From: Phaeodactylum tricornutum CCAP 1055/1
Taxonomy: Eukaryota; Bacillariophyta; Bacillariophyceae; Surirellales; Neidiaceae
DNA length: 64,000 bases
Assembly: GCF_000150955.2 (NCBI RefSeq)
Contig: NC_011673.1
Span: forward strand, 759,394 to 823,393
Direction of reading: 5' to 3'
Part shown: positions 19,172-29,862 of the stretch, piece by piece
Numbering within the stretch: position 1 is the stretch's first letter
Layout of the letters: each line of letters begins with the position of its first letter
Notes under the pieces: generated by a model
Seen by the model: the letters and a program-made list of their open reading frames with translations, nothing else
Told to the model about the DNA's origin: nothing
Databases searched by the model: none
Made by a program: the position numbers and the translations under genes

Positions 19172-20698
19172 ATGGCAAGTGGTTCTGATAGTGCGTTGCC
19201 GCAGGCATTGACGGATTTCGTCTTTGATTTATACGATTCCGTCACTCTTTCGCAGCTTTCGGAAGAACAAGGAAAGCTCTACAATACTGATTTTCGCGAT
19301 TTGAGTTCCAAGTATTTTGGTTCACAGCCCTGGCCTTCGCCACAGTCGATCGCCTCGGAATGTAACGGTGATCCAATGTTTTTAGCGTTATACCGGGAAT
19401 TGACGCAACGCCACTGGCACGCTGTGTCGCGCCCCAGTATTCGTGATCGTATCGAAGGATGGCAGGTATACCGCGAATTGTTCGAAGAAATCCTGGAAGC
19501 GGACGAGCCCAACTTCTTCCTGGTTCCGTCTTGGATCTTCGATATCCTCCAGGAATTCGTCTACCAATTCCAGGGCTTCTGTCAGATTCGATCTGCAGTT
19601 TACGCGTCGGCACGGAAACAAGGTATTTTGTCGGACGACGGTACCATCCAGGAGGGAAGCAGCAGCCAGAGCACTAACTTGGTGGAGAATCTGAGCGTTT
19701 TACAGAATGCTGGAGATGCATGGGAAGTTGAAGCAGTTTACGGCTATTTACATCGCATGGTCCACCGCGGTATGCCTGCTGGCGGTGCCACCATTCATCC
19801 CGTCTCGTCGTACCTGAGTTTGTTTTCCTCGGTGAGCTTGTCTCGCCTTGACTGCCTATTGGGTGACTACACAAGCTCCCTCCAGGCCTTATCCCCGTTG
19901 ACGATTCACGGGGAGTACGTCATTCCAAAAGATGAAGGAAGTACTGTTACTAGTGTCCTTCATTCGGTCTTTCCCGCCCGTATTTCCGTTGTCTATCATG
20001 CTGGAGTTAGCTTTTTAATGCTGCGTCGATACAAAGACGCCGTCAAGATTCTCGCCGACCTGTGTGCGTACATGCAGCGGGGATTCAAGAGCGGTCAGCT
20101 GCGTAAACTTCCAGGATCGGACCAGTTTAACAAACAGTACGAACGCATGTTGTCGTTGTTGGCAATTTTAAACCACATCTGCCCCACCAATGGATGGATG
20201 GAAGACTCCGTGGCACGTGTCGTTCGCGAAAAGCACAGTGCCAAGTTGGAAGCGGCCAGTTCCATGGAAGAATGGTTTCAGAGTCCAAAGTTCATTTCCA
20301 CCGATCCTAGCTTTGGTCTCTACCGTCAACAAGTACAGATCTTTCTTCAAGAAATGTCTACCCAGCCAGCGGGTCATAAGTTACGCACCTATCTCAAGTT
20401 GTATACGTCGCTTCCGGTCGAAAAGCTCGCAAAATTTCACGATATGTCGGTTCCCGATTTTTTGCCTTTGTTGCTTGCTTACAAATTGCGAATGCGGCAA
20501 GTGGAACGGGGCGAAGGTGATTCGTACATTGGTGGCACCCAGAGATCGGCTCTGGATATCCATTACTACTTGAACGGCGCCCTCGTTCACGTCGACGAAG
20601 CGGAAAAGACTCGACAATTCGAAAATTACTTTGTAGCGCAAATTGCTCAGAATATTGAGATTCGTCGAGATGCTCTAGCGATTGATACAAAGGTGTGA
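19172..20698 (+). CDS. EIF3L: Translation initiation factor eIF3 subunit L
   Basis: The call starts at the ATG at 19172 (MASGSDSALPQALTDF), giving 508 residues; an upstream in-frame ATG at 19124 adds a 16-residue leader with no family support. The protein is a core PCI-domain subunit of the eIF3 complex. Family landmarks seen are VFDLYDSVTLSQLSEEQGKL, YFGSQPWPSPQSIA, an LFEEIL segment, the VPSWIFDILQEFVYQFQGF block, and the PCI-like C-terminal region ending with a typical HYYLNGALVHVDE motif. The size is close to the usual 520-560. Confidence 0.95.
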   Translation: MASGSDSALPQALTDFVFDLYDSVTLSQLSEEQGKLYNTDFRDLSSKYFGSQPWPSPQSIASECNGDPMFLALYRELTQRHWHAVSRPSIRDRIEGWQVYRELFEEILEADEPNFFLVPSWIFDILQEFVYQFQGFCQIRSAVYASARKQGILSDDGTIQEGSSSQSTNLVENLSVLQNAGDAWEVEAVYGYLHRMVHRGMPAGGATIHPVSSYLSLFSSVSLSRLDCLLGDYTSSLQALSPLTIHGEYVIPKDEGSTVTSVLHSVFPARISVVYHAGVSFLMLRRYKDAVKILADLCAYMQRGFKSGQLRKLPGSDQFNKQYERMLSLLAILNHICPTNGWMEDSVARVVREKHSAKLEAASSMEEWFQSPKFISTDPSFGLYRQQVQIFLQEMSTQPAGHKLRTYLKLYTSLPVEKLAKFHDMSVPDFLPLLLAYKLRMRQVERGEGDSYIGGTQRSALDIHYYLNGALVHVDEAEKTRQFENYFVAQIAQNIEIRRDALAIDTKV

Positions 20699-21102
20699 AT
20701 CAGATAGAAAAATGAAACAGCCTCACAGTCACCGACAAAACTTACGTGGAGCGCCTCCATACGAATCTGGATGGAGTATGTTTTACAAGGAGGAAATAAG
20801 ACTCTACATTTATGCACTGATATAGTTGATTAGAAGGTCAACGCTCCCACTCGCTTGAGCTAGCTCCCTCTTTAGAAAGCTGTAAGGCTTTTCAAATTGG
20901 AAATAGGAAGTCTGCAGTTGGCAATTTCTTCAGGTTCTGTTCCAATTTCTCGATTTCCTCCACGTGGAAGAAAACGTAACATACCGCCTTGAAACGTATA
21001 CCGTACCTTTCTCCACCAACATTTTTCTTTGCGCATGGGCCAACTACTCTCTGTCAGCTGAAAGAAGGGCTTCAGCTATTCAAAGGGACAGCAGGCAACA
21101 GC
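20699..21102. promoter_or_regulatory. Intergenic, 400 bp
   Basis: TCACAGTCA lies at 20723-20731, just after the eIF3L stop. The plus-strand open frame of the next gene continues upstream to 20989, but its signal-peptide ATG is at 21103. Nothing else was recognised. Confidence 0.3.
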
Positions 21103-22000
21103 ATGAGGTCAATACTACCGACCCTACTAGGAACCTCATGGATTCTTAAAGGTGTGACGGTAGTCGAAGCAGACGCGTTTTGCAGGAAGGCCTCCGTGGC
21201 GTTTGCGGGGCGCGAATCACAAGGACTGGTGGCTCGGAAGCGGCTGGTCGCTACGCCACGCGGGGGTGCCGTCCAAAACAGTGACGACGAATCGGAAGAT
21301 GACGAGTCTATCGAAGAACAGGCTGAGGATACGGACGACGAAGAAGTAGAAAATCAAACCGCAATTGACGCTGCTCTAGCGGCATCAGCGGCAAAATCAG
21401 CGGCCAAAGCCAGGGCGCGAAAAGTGGCCCAGGCCTCGTCGGCTTCCAAAAAAGCCGTGAACGCCAAACTTTTCGCTTCTGCACCGAAAAAGAAGAAAAG
21501 TAGTGGTCTTACGAAAACTCTGCATGTTCCATATCTTTTGCGCGCCTTGATGAATCCATTTACTGCGTTCGCGATGACACGAGCTTTTTGGGCGTCTCTG
21601 TTCAATCTAGACTATCTCAAGCAAGTAAGTACTCTTTGCTTCTTTGTTTTCAAGATGTGCCTCGTATTTTCTCACAGCAACATTTCAGGAACCATCGCAA
21701 GAACTGCGGTCAGCTCTCGAGCAAAAGGCAAGACAGACGGGCAAAGGCAACGGTAGTCGCGGGAAGAGAAAGATGAAGCGGGGGCAAGCAAAGACTCTGT
21801 CCGACCTTCCTCAACTGAATACCTGAGGTTAATCATCGACAGATTTGTTAAATCTGTCCAATCTGCCCAAAAAAGCTAAGCTGGAAGACATAATTTTTCC
21901 GAATGACGGCACCGAGCTGAACCATCTACGGGTGGAGGCCCGGGTCCTGAGAAAGCTTTGCCAATTGGGCGCCAGATACAAGATTAAATCAACGGTTTGA
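21103..22000 (+). CDS. Unknown plastid-type protein with alternative 3' ends
   Basis: The start at 21103 gives a hydrophobic signal (MRSILPTLLGTSWILKGVTV) followed by EADAFCRKASVAF, a diatom plastid-type cleavage region. An acidic stretch (DDESEDDESIEEQ), an Ala/Lys-rich helix and a semi-hydrophobic segment (LRALMNPFTAFAMTRAFWAS) follow. Exon 1 is 21103-21624, and a 64-nt intron (GTAAGT...TTCAG) leads to exon 2 at 21689. Two endings are possible: read-through to a stop at 21826 (219 residues, Lys/Arg-rich tail), or a second 90-nt intron (21753-21842) into 21843-22000, ending VLRKLCQLGARYKIKSTV (247 residues). The third exon looks more protein-like. No family was recognised. Confidence 0.55.
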
Positions 22001-22084
22001 TTTTGCATATGTTATATATTCCTTAATTTTTTATAGATACTAAGGGCTTGAATATTCTGCACTGCGTTGGGCATTCAACAGACT

Positions 22085-24228
22085 TCAACAGACTGACAGT
22101 GAAAGGGCGCTACCCGACTCTATCCTTGCCTCTTGAAAGCTGTTGCTATCCCGGCGTAAGATTTCGCGTTTCACTTTGGCCGCGTACGACAATAGCTTGA
22201 CTTTTTGCTCGGGCGTCAATTGACGGGGCTTCTGGTCAATTATGCATAAGGTACCGATGTTGACTGGGTCGCCACCGGTTGAACTGGGAACGGTCAGATT
22301 GCAGCCGCAGTAGAATCGAATATTAAGGTCACCAGTGACAAGTGGATTTTCTGCAAAGCGATCATCTTCCAAGGCATTTTCCACGTAGAGCATATCACTG
22401 TCTCCCATATTTATGGCATGTCCGCAAAAGGAAACATCTCGTCCAGTTTCATCTGCCGCCGGAAGAGGACAGCCCCATTGTTTAGATTTAAACCACTGGC
22501 GATTCAGGTCGACCAAACTGACAAAAACCAGAGGGACGTTGAACTCAATCTTGACCATCATTGTGATTCGATCGAACCGCTCTTCGGGCAGCGTGTCCAA
22601 GATGTTCAAGCTATAGAGTGTTGCAAGACGGGTCCTTTCATTTTGGAGGGACCAGGAGGTCTAAATCGCCTAACCAAAGCTTTGATCCCTTTGTAGTTTG
22701 GTTCGGTCACTGATTTGTCGTAGCAAGCAAAGTTGTATGCATTTTTGGTCCAGTCTGCATTAAGGTACTTGATGGAGCGGGGACTTCTCAGAACCTTGGC
22801 AATACTCAACATTACTGTTTGAGGTAGGTAGTCAGAAATGATCCGGAAAAATGCTTCGTCTGTTTTGGCAAAGTCGGAACGGTAACGACTGAACACGCTG
22901 GAAAGCCTGACGGTGCCATTGTCATTGATTGCTATGGATTCTTCTTGGGCGCAAAATATTCGGCCAGCCGTCTCCAACTCGTAATCGAGGCCTTTCGCAG
23001 TATATTGCGAGAATGGAAGACTCACTGTGGAGCCTACCTCGGCTCCCAGGTTGAGCGCAAAGTGGACACGATAATCCATCTTGGAATTAGCAAACTTGCG
23101 TCGTTTATCAAGGCGGCTGAAAGGAATTCGGGATATGTTTGGTCCTCTCCTGTTGCCGCGTAACACGCCGTCAACCCACTCGTCAAATGTATACAGATGC
23201 CCACCAATGTTGAACTTGACGTGGCCGCAAAAATGAAGACGCTCCGCTTCAGTGACACAGATGCCAACCTTGATAAAAGCGTATCGGAGCATGAGCTTAT
23301 AGACATTGATTCCGAAGGCCAGCGTCTCCTGTTCGTTCAGCCTCGTGAGATCGACTTTCTGGAACTCACAAATATCGTCTTCAAAGTGAAGGTAGGCGGC
23401 GTCCAAAAATGCAACGGTGTAGTCAACTTTGCCGCGCTTGTCAACAGCTGTCAATTCGATCGTACGCATCATTCTATCTAGTCGGGTGACGAGGTCCATA
23501 GCGCACGTATTTGACTTTTCAGTCCAAACGCGATATGAGTTGAGAATGTCTGGTGTGGCGTGGCACTGGAGACGATACACATCAGTATCAGATGCACGAA
23601 AACGTTGCAAAGACCCGACATGCAGAATGACGCTGGAAGCTACTAAATGGCTACCCAAACTGAGTGCTTCTGCAAAGTCGACGCCCATCGACTGCATAAA
23701 CGTTTTGACCGCAGTCATCCCGGAAAAAGACTTCTTGCAGACCATTCCCTTGTATTTGAGGTCTTCAGTGGGTAAGGTGTTCTTCAGTTTTTCGGTAATG
23801 TCCTTAACACTCGTCAATGTAGAGTCTGGAAGCAGAATGGACATCAGAAGTCTTTGATCATGGATTTGAGTTTCGATATACTTATTGCTCGTCTGTGTAT
23901 TTGCTGGAATCGCTTTCATGACTTGGACCGGATCGGGCATGCTTTCAATCTGGCATTTATAACGATGTAAAGGCGAAACAAAGTTGCTGTCGGTATCCCA
24001 TGTCCGAAGCTCACGAAGCGTTTCTTCGGCCCCTCCCACGTGACGTGTATTGAAAAAGATCTTCGGAATGGAAGGGGATGTTGTCAAAGTACGTAAAACA
24101 CTCATTGTACTAGGGTGCTGTTCCATATCGATGTTCACTTGTGTGTACGGCAACTTACGACGATCCAGGGCTTGAGTGACTCTGATTGAGTGAACATCTT
24201 CTGACGTAAACACAATAATACGTCCCAT
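22085..24228 (-). CDS. Glutaredoxin-like/DEP/DUF547/GAF fusion protein
   Basis: Two consecutive open frames on the minus strand, 24228-22711 and 22660-22085, join in phase across a possible 50-nt GT-AG intron (GTGACC...TTTAG) to give 697 residues. Domains in order: a glutaredoxin fold (1-75; SIPKIFFNTRHVGGAEE is the cis-Pro and GSH-binding region), DEP (about 125-205), DUF547 (about 285-430; the core includes LAFGINVYKLMLRYA), and GAF (about 530-690; NILDTLPEERFDRIT, then WFKSKQWG and DVSFCGHAI). Plants have a known glutaredoxin-DEP-DUF547 protein; the added GAF is notable. The usual CPYC active site is absent (TSEDVHS instead), so thiol redox activity is unlikely. If the short intron is not real, the gene carries a frame break between DUF547 and GAF. 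Confidence 0.75.
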
Positions 24229-25086
24229 GGTAAATTAAATTTGTGTTACGAGAGTTTTTGGATGTCTCAAAATTAAAAGGTCCGCGGTAAGTTCTGTCGA
24301 AACATGGAGAGGAAAGCCTGTCGTTTTCACTTTTTATCAGATATTTGAACTAAAACCTGATGTTGTCTATGGATATCTTCCGCACTTGCTTCACGCTTAT
24401 ATGGACACCGTCATAGAAAATGACCGAGGCAATTAAGTCCTTTCGAATCATTTAAACGATTTCAATAAGATCGTTGTCCAGTAATCCTTTCGATGACTGG
24501 CAAGATACGAAAACACCTATGTTGTACACAGTTGTGGAGAAGCTTTTGAAGCTATTACTCCGAAAGATTCTTTCCCTCCCCCTCTAGACCATCCTTTTCT
24601 AAATGTCCAAAGTTTGATACTCATACTCTACCTGGCAGAGAGAGGTCTTCATTTGCTTTTTACTTTTCCGAGAAGTGTCCAGAAATGCGTTTGGGCTTGT
24701 ATGCCCTTTTTCAATCAACATTTCTAATATGTTGATAATTAATGGCGAACCAAATGAGGCTACGTTGCCATATTATAGGAATAAGCCCTTTCCATCAATG
24801 CTTAAGGGGCCCGGATTGCAGATAAAGAAAGCCGTGATTGTGAACTGGGGACTTGTTTTTGGTAACACATCGCAAACTCTCTAGAAGTAAATGGGCTTCG
24901 TTTCTCAAAGGTCAAGCAGGTCGAGAAGCGTAATCCATCGGGTCAGGGTTCTCTTAATTAGGGCTGCGTGAGATCCAAGAAAAAACTCTGACAGTGAACG
25001 AACTTGCTTTGCGTTCGCCAGGGCATTCGCAGAGGGGCCCCACGTTGCATTAAAAAGCTACATCATTGCATTGCGTCGGAGAAATA
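24229..25086. promoter_or_regulatory. Divergent spacer between fusion gene and MLH1
   Basis: This 858-bp spacer carries TGACAGTGA at 24989-24997, 90 bp upstream of the MLH1 start. A 69-codon frame at 24675-24884 has no family resemblance. No repeat was recognised. Confidence 0.35.
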
Positions 25087-27514
25087 ATGGAAGACTCAGC
25101 ATTGACCCGTTCCGGAGAAATCCAGATTCTACCGCAGGAAGTGGTGGATAAAATTGCCGCTGGCGAAGTCGTCCAGCGGCCCGTATCCGTCGTCAAGGAG
25201 CTGGTGGAAAACGCATTGGATGCGGGCGCTACAGAAGTCATTGTTACCGTTGAGAAAGGAGGATTGGCGAAAATAACAATAGCAGACAATGGCGGGGGAA
25301 TCCGTCCACAGGATCTCCCATTGGCGGCAACACGACATGCCACGAGTAAATTGCGCACCACGGAGGATTTTGCGCACCTATGTAGTTTCGGATTTCGTGG
25401 AGAAGCCTTGGCCTCAGTCAGTATGGTGTCACATCTTTGCATTACCAGTCGCGTTCCGGAAGTAAAGGTCGGCTACAAGCTCGCGTATCGTGGCGGAAAG
25501 CCGCTACAGTCACCGAAGCCTACAGCACGGAAACCGGGCACCACGGTGTTGGTAGAAGATTTATTTTTCAATCTGCCTCATCGGAAAGTTCTGCGACCTG
25601 CGGATGAGTACAACAAAATTTTGACGGTTCTGCAGCATTACTCAATCCTATATGCAGAACAGGGTATAGGACTTGTTTGCCAGAAATCCGGTAAGAAAAG
25701 CACGACGGATTTGAACACAAGCAATGCCGTCGCAGTATTGCGCTCGGCATTAGATGCTGGTCAGGCAAACGACGACGCTTTGCGAAAGCTGCAACTGCGA
25801 GCTACTCAGCAGGTGATAGCTCAGGTTTTTGGATCCCAGCTGATTTCTCATTTGCAAGGCTTTGATTGTTTGCGGTTAAAAGAGGAAGGGTCCGAAGAAG
25901 ACCGCTCAGTATTTGTCTGTAGGGGATTGATTAGTACCACAACTATTCATCCGCTTAGCAAGAGGGACGCAATTAGTGCTGTTTATCAATAGCCGTCTGG
26001 TGGAATGCAATGGACTAAAGCGAGTGATGGAGGATATCTATAGCGAATATACGAAGATCAAGCCATTTCTTTATTTACGTCTTGACGTGCCACCTGATAC
26101 AGTGGATGTTAACGTTCATCCCACAAAGAAAGAAGTCGCCTTGCTATACCTCGACGAAATCTGCAAACATATCTCGTCTCAACTCAGACAAACGCTGTCA
26201 CGAGCCGGACAAACCTTTGAACAAGAAGACTTGTCTGTCCAATCAAGGTTATCCAACCCCTACAAAAGAAAAGTCTCTGCTATCTGTACAGACAATGCCC
26301 CTTCCGGGATGCACTTGCTTGCTTCACAGCAACCGGGTAAGAAATCCGCGGCATGCAAACTCATTAGAACTGATCAATCAACCCAGGTCGGTGCTCTGGA
26401 ACCTTACTTGGTACAGAAATCTCAAAGTGAAACACCGCTTTCAGATAAAACGTATCAGAATGAAACTCCATCGTCAACGTCCTCTTCGCAGCATTCGTCC
26501 GAATCTCTCCTCGACACAAGTCAATTGTCGACGAGGGCCGTGCAACCCCACAAACTCGACTGCCCCCTCGCCAAACCATCCCCCGATCTTGATCTGACCC
26601 AGCCGGGGATTTTCGCTGCTATATCACAACAATGCATATGTAGAGAAGGTTCTACCATCGCCGATGCCTCCCTCGTTCAGTTGCCGCGCATGGCGATATC
26701 GCGGCCGAAAAGGATCTTGGCGACGCCTTGCAGATACAGCTCCATCCGCTCACTGCGAAAGCGCGTTCGTAAGCGCTCCACGTCACGTCTGGAAAAACGA
26801 CTTCGGACGTCGTGTTGGGTCGGCGTTGTTAGCCGACAGCGCTCGCTCGTACAAGTCGGGGAAGACTTGGTACTCATGAATCACCTTGAATTTTCCCGAC
26901 AAATGTTCTATCAACTAGCCCTTGATCGATTCGGCGGAGGAATGAACTTGGCTGAGTTGGGAGAAGGCGGGCAAGGAGCCGTCGATATTCAAGTGATCAT
27001 TGCGCAAGCCCTTCAGTTGGAGGAAAAGGTTCGTTCAGAAGAAGGACGACACGAGCTGCAGCAGACGAGGGGATTGCTTACGACGAGTGAAACAAACTCG
27101 GCTTTGGCTGATCAAGCGGCAACTTGCTTAATGGACAACAGTGAGATGCTCGAAGAATATTTCTCCATTGCTATTGAGAAAGATGACCTAGGGCGCATCA
27201 TGCTTAAGGGGCTCCCCGTACTACTGGAAGGACATTGCCCACAGCCACACGGTCTTGCCTTGTTTCTGTTACGATTGGCCACTGAAGTGGATTGGTCGGA
27301 AGAACGGCTTTGTTTTCACGGTGTGTGTCGAGAACTCGGGGCATACTATTCACAACTGCCATCCGACAATGAAGCTCTCGAGTCCTTTATTCGGCATACA
27401 CTGTTTCCGGCAATCTCGACCCTCACAGTTCCTCCCACAGTGTTGGAAGAAGAAGGCTGCTTTCAATCAGTGACCAAATTGTCAAAATTGTTTCGCGTTT
27501 TTGAGCGTTGCTAA
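25087..27514 (+). CDS. MLH1: DNA mismatch repair protein MLH1 (frame break near 25,975)
   Basis: MutL-family ATPase of mismatch repair. The ATG at 25087 is used (MEDSALTRSGEIQILPQEVV). The GHKL ATPase motifs are complete: AAGEVVQRP with VKELVENALDAGA, then IADNGGGI and FGFRGEALASVSMV. The transducer domain follows (LFINSRLVECNGLKR, VDVNVHPTKKEV). After a Ser-rich linker comes the MLH1-specific C-terminal domain, ending in KLFRVFERC, the conserved MLH1 terminus. The frame changes at about 25971-25980: the first frame stops at 25991, and the second carries LFINSRLVEC onward. Both sides match the family, so a one-base difference, sequence error or a 40-nt intron (25933-25972 region) could explain it. 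The intron would delete the conserved GLIS segment, so a base indel is favoured. Confidence 0.9.
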
Positions 27515-27622
27515 TGCAAGCAAATGCTTTGACCATAAAAACAACGGCGTCCTCATAACTTTGGGTAAAATAACTACCCGACTAATAACATTCTCTGAAT
27601 TTCTCTTCGCGCCACTACTTTA

Positions 27623-29239
27623 TTAAAACTCTCCTCCGTTGACAAAGATAGTAATCATGTCTAGAGCGTTCACGGGCTGATCGGAAGGCACCATATGTCC
27701 AGCGTCGTAGACTTGCAAAAAGGTCAAACCTTCTGCTGAGCGAGCCAATCCGTTCCCTTTCCAGTCGTGTTCATCTGCCGCCTGGAATGCGTCCTTGCCC
27801 TTCCATTCCAATTCATACGTCCACGCCTTGTTTCCGAGATAGTTGCAAATAAAATCGACGTCACCGGCGTAAATTAGCGCGGGAATACCGGCATTCAACA
27901 AATCCGCCACAAATGGAGAAAAGTCCTTCATCCAGTCGGTGTGGAATTTCATGTTAATGCCCATATTACATGATCTCCAAGCGTGCGAATGCTGTAAATC
28001 CACGTTCAAAGCCTCCTTGGTGGCCTTGTCGTTGAGAAATTTTTCAATGTGCGAAAAGTCGTAACAAAGTGGATGCGAACCACATTCCTTGCGAATATCG
28101 TAGGGATTCAAGCCAGTCATTTGGTAGGGTGACGTAAGGCCGGCATTGCAGATAAGAAAGGCCGTTTGACAAGCAAAGTTGTCAATCATGGAGTCGCCCT
28201 GATTGCACCTCTTAATGAGACTGGTGCAGCGGGGGACGGCGTCCTGCATTCCTTCATACGTAGCCTTATCGAAAACTTGGATACCGTGAGAATTGTTGTA
28301 ACCCATCTCGGGATACCACTTGTACTGTTCTTCGGGAGCCGTGAGCCCGTTCCCAATGCCAAGCCCGGACAAGTTGAGCTGTATAGTTTTGGGCAAAGAT
28401 TCCTGATTGCCTCGCCAAACACGGTGTGCAATGGCCGGACCATAGTGTCCACCGTAGGATTCTCCAACAATAAAGAGGGGACTCTCGGAATATTCGTCGT
28501 ATGTTTGAAAGAAAGCCTGTAGAAAGTAGTAGGCGTCTTCGGAAACCATGGCTTCGTTCGAGTTCGTTTCCGTGCCGTACGAGTACCCCACTCCGGCTGG
28601 TTGGTCTAACCATAGAACATGAGCACTTTCGGTCCATGAGTGGGGATTGACGGTGGTAGACTTGCCGTCTTCGTTGACTTCACAAGGTCCATTCTCGCTG
28701 AGCAAGGCGAGCGTCGAGGAACACCCCGGTCCACCAGTCAACCAGACGATAAACGGTGTATTCGCGTCCGATGTGCCGCGCTTTTCAAACATCCAAAAGA
28801 AAAGGTGTTTGTCTTCGCCATTCTCGTTGTACTTTGACCCCTCCAAGTCCATGTATCCCGAAATAGACTTGCTCGACGGGTCGCAAATGGCATCCTGACC
28901 TTCGCGAGCATTCAAACGAAACGTCCGGTCGTTGAAGAGAAAGCTGTCAGGCCGTTCCCGTCCTTGCTGCACTCCGGGCGTAGAGCATTCAAAGACACCG
29001 GCGGGGAGAAGCGCCGCTTGTTCCTGACTCATGCACTGCGATGGAATCGCCCCAGAGACACACCACTCGCACGACTTGCCCGTCGCATCGTCCGAGTTTT
29101 GGAAGCAGCTCTCTCGATTCTTGAGCGTATTGCAGGATGACTCATCGATCGAAGCACGGAGGTTTGACTTGGACGACGCAACGACGTCGAGAATCGTCCA
29201 AGAGAGCAAAGCTGTAAAAGCGCAAGTCAGCTTCATCAT
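27623..29239 (-). CDS. Serine carboxypeptidase, family S10 (cathepsin A-like)
   Basis: 538 residues. The N-terminal signal peptide (MMKLTCAFTALLSWTILDVV) is followed by a Cys-rich segment with six cysteines before residue 90 (SCNTLKNRESC, CEWCVSGAIPSQC), which looks like an added PSI-like module. The alpha/beta-hydrolase body has WLTGGPGCSSTLALLSENGP, the nucleophile serine in VGESYGGHYGP, the aspartate in YAGDVDFICNYLG and the histidine in DAGHMVPSDQP. It should act in the secretory pathway, vacuole or outside the cell, removing C-terminal residues from peptides. The gene is tail-to-tail with MLH1, 108 bp apart. Confidence 0.93.
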   Translation of the reverse strand: MMKLTCAFTALLSWTILDVVASSKSNLRASIDESSCNTLKNRESCFQNSDDATGKSCEWCVSGAIPSQCMSQEQAALLPAGVFECSTPGVQQGRERPDSFLFNDRTFRLNAREGQDAICDPSSKSISGYMDLEGSKYNENGEDKHLFFWMFEKRGTSDANTPFIVWLTGGPGCSSTLALLSENGPCEVNEDGKSTTVNPHSWTESAHVLWLDQPAGVGYSYGTETNSNEAMVSEDAYYFLQAFFQTYDEYSESPLFIVGESYGGHYGPAIAHRVWRGNQESLPKTIQLNLSGLGIGNGLTAPEEQYKWYPEMGYNNSHGIQVFDKATYEGMQDAVPRCTSLIKRCNQGDSMIDNFACQTAFLICNAGLTSPYQMTGLNPYDIRKECGSHPLCYDFSHIEKFLNDKATKEALNVDLQHSHAWRSCNMGINMKFHTDWMKDFSPFVADLLNAGIPALIYAGDVDFICNYLGNKAWTYELEWKGKDAFQAADEHDWKGNGLARSAEGLTFLQVYDAGHMVPSDQPVNALDMITIFVNGGEF

Positions 29240-29862
29240 GTTCGTTCGAATGGAATTTAGCTCCCGATAGTGTTGGAACGGGGGTTGTCAACCGAATGCC
29301 ACGTTCCCGCTTGCGCTCGCGAATTCTTCTTCCACGATCCAACAGACGGATCTTTTGCGTTGTTATATATTGGCGAAAACGGCGAGCGGACGAAGGATGG
29401 GCAGACGCACGGAAACGAGTAACCGTAAAAAACCAATCGCACTGCCCGTTTCCACACCTTCAAGGTTTCAATTTGAAAATTTGCTAGCTAGTCACAGTCG
29501 CCCCGCATGCTACATGCTATGATTCCATTTTCTCATAAATCAAACTTCACAGGAACTCACACTTGAGATGTATCTCTTAGACTGTGACCCTTTGATGACG
29601 GCAACATGTCCACACGCATCCGCAGAACTCTCTAGAGTTGAACACTGTAGTTTCTTGATCTATGTTACGGTGCCCGATACGAGCAATGCACTATATCTCG
29701 CTCGAGGCGTATTCAACATGCGCCGTGCTCGCTTAACTATGTCACTTTCTCCAATTGATGCGGGAGTAACGAGGCAAATCCCTTTATCGGAGCAACGATC
29801 TTGATCCCCATCCTCGCGCTCCTTCGCGTCATCAACAGTATGCTCAGGCGCATGCCACCCTT
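29240..29862. other. Intergenic, 620 bp, nothing firm
   Basis: This is the promoter side of the carboxypeptidase and the 3' side of the next minus-strand gene. A near-match AGACTGTGA occurs at about 29580. No coding, RNA or repeat feature could be supported. Confidence 0.3.

Noticed and set aside
25933-25972. 40-nt intron (GTAGGG...CTTAG) to explain the MLH1 frame change
   Set aside because: It would remove the conserved GLIS-containing segment that aligns with other MLH1 proteins; a base indel is simpler.
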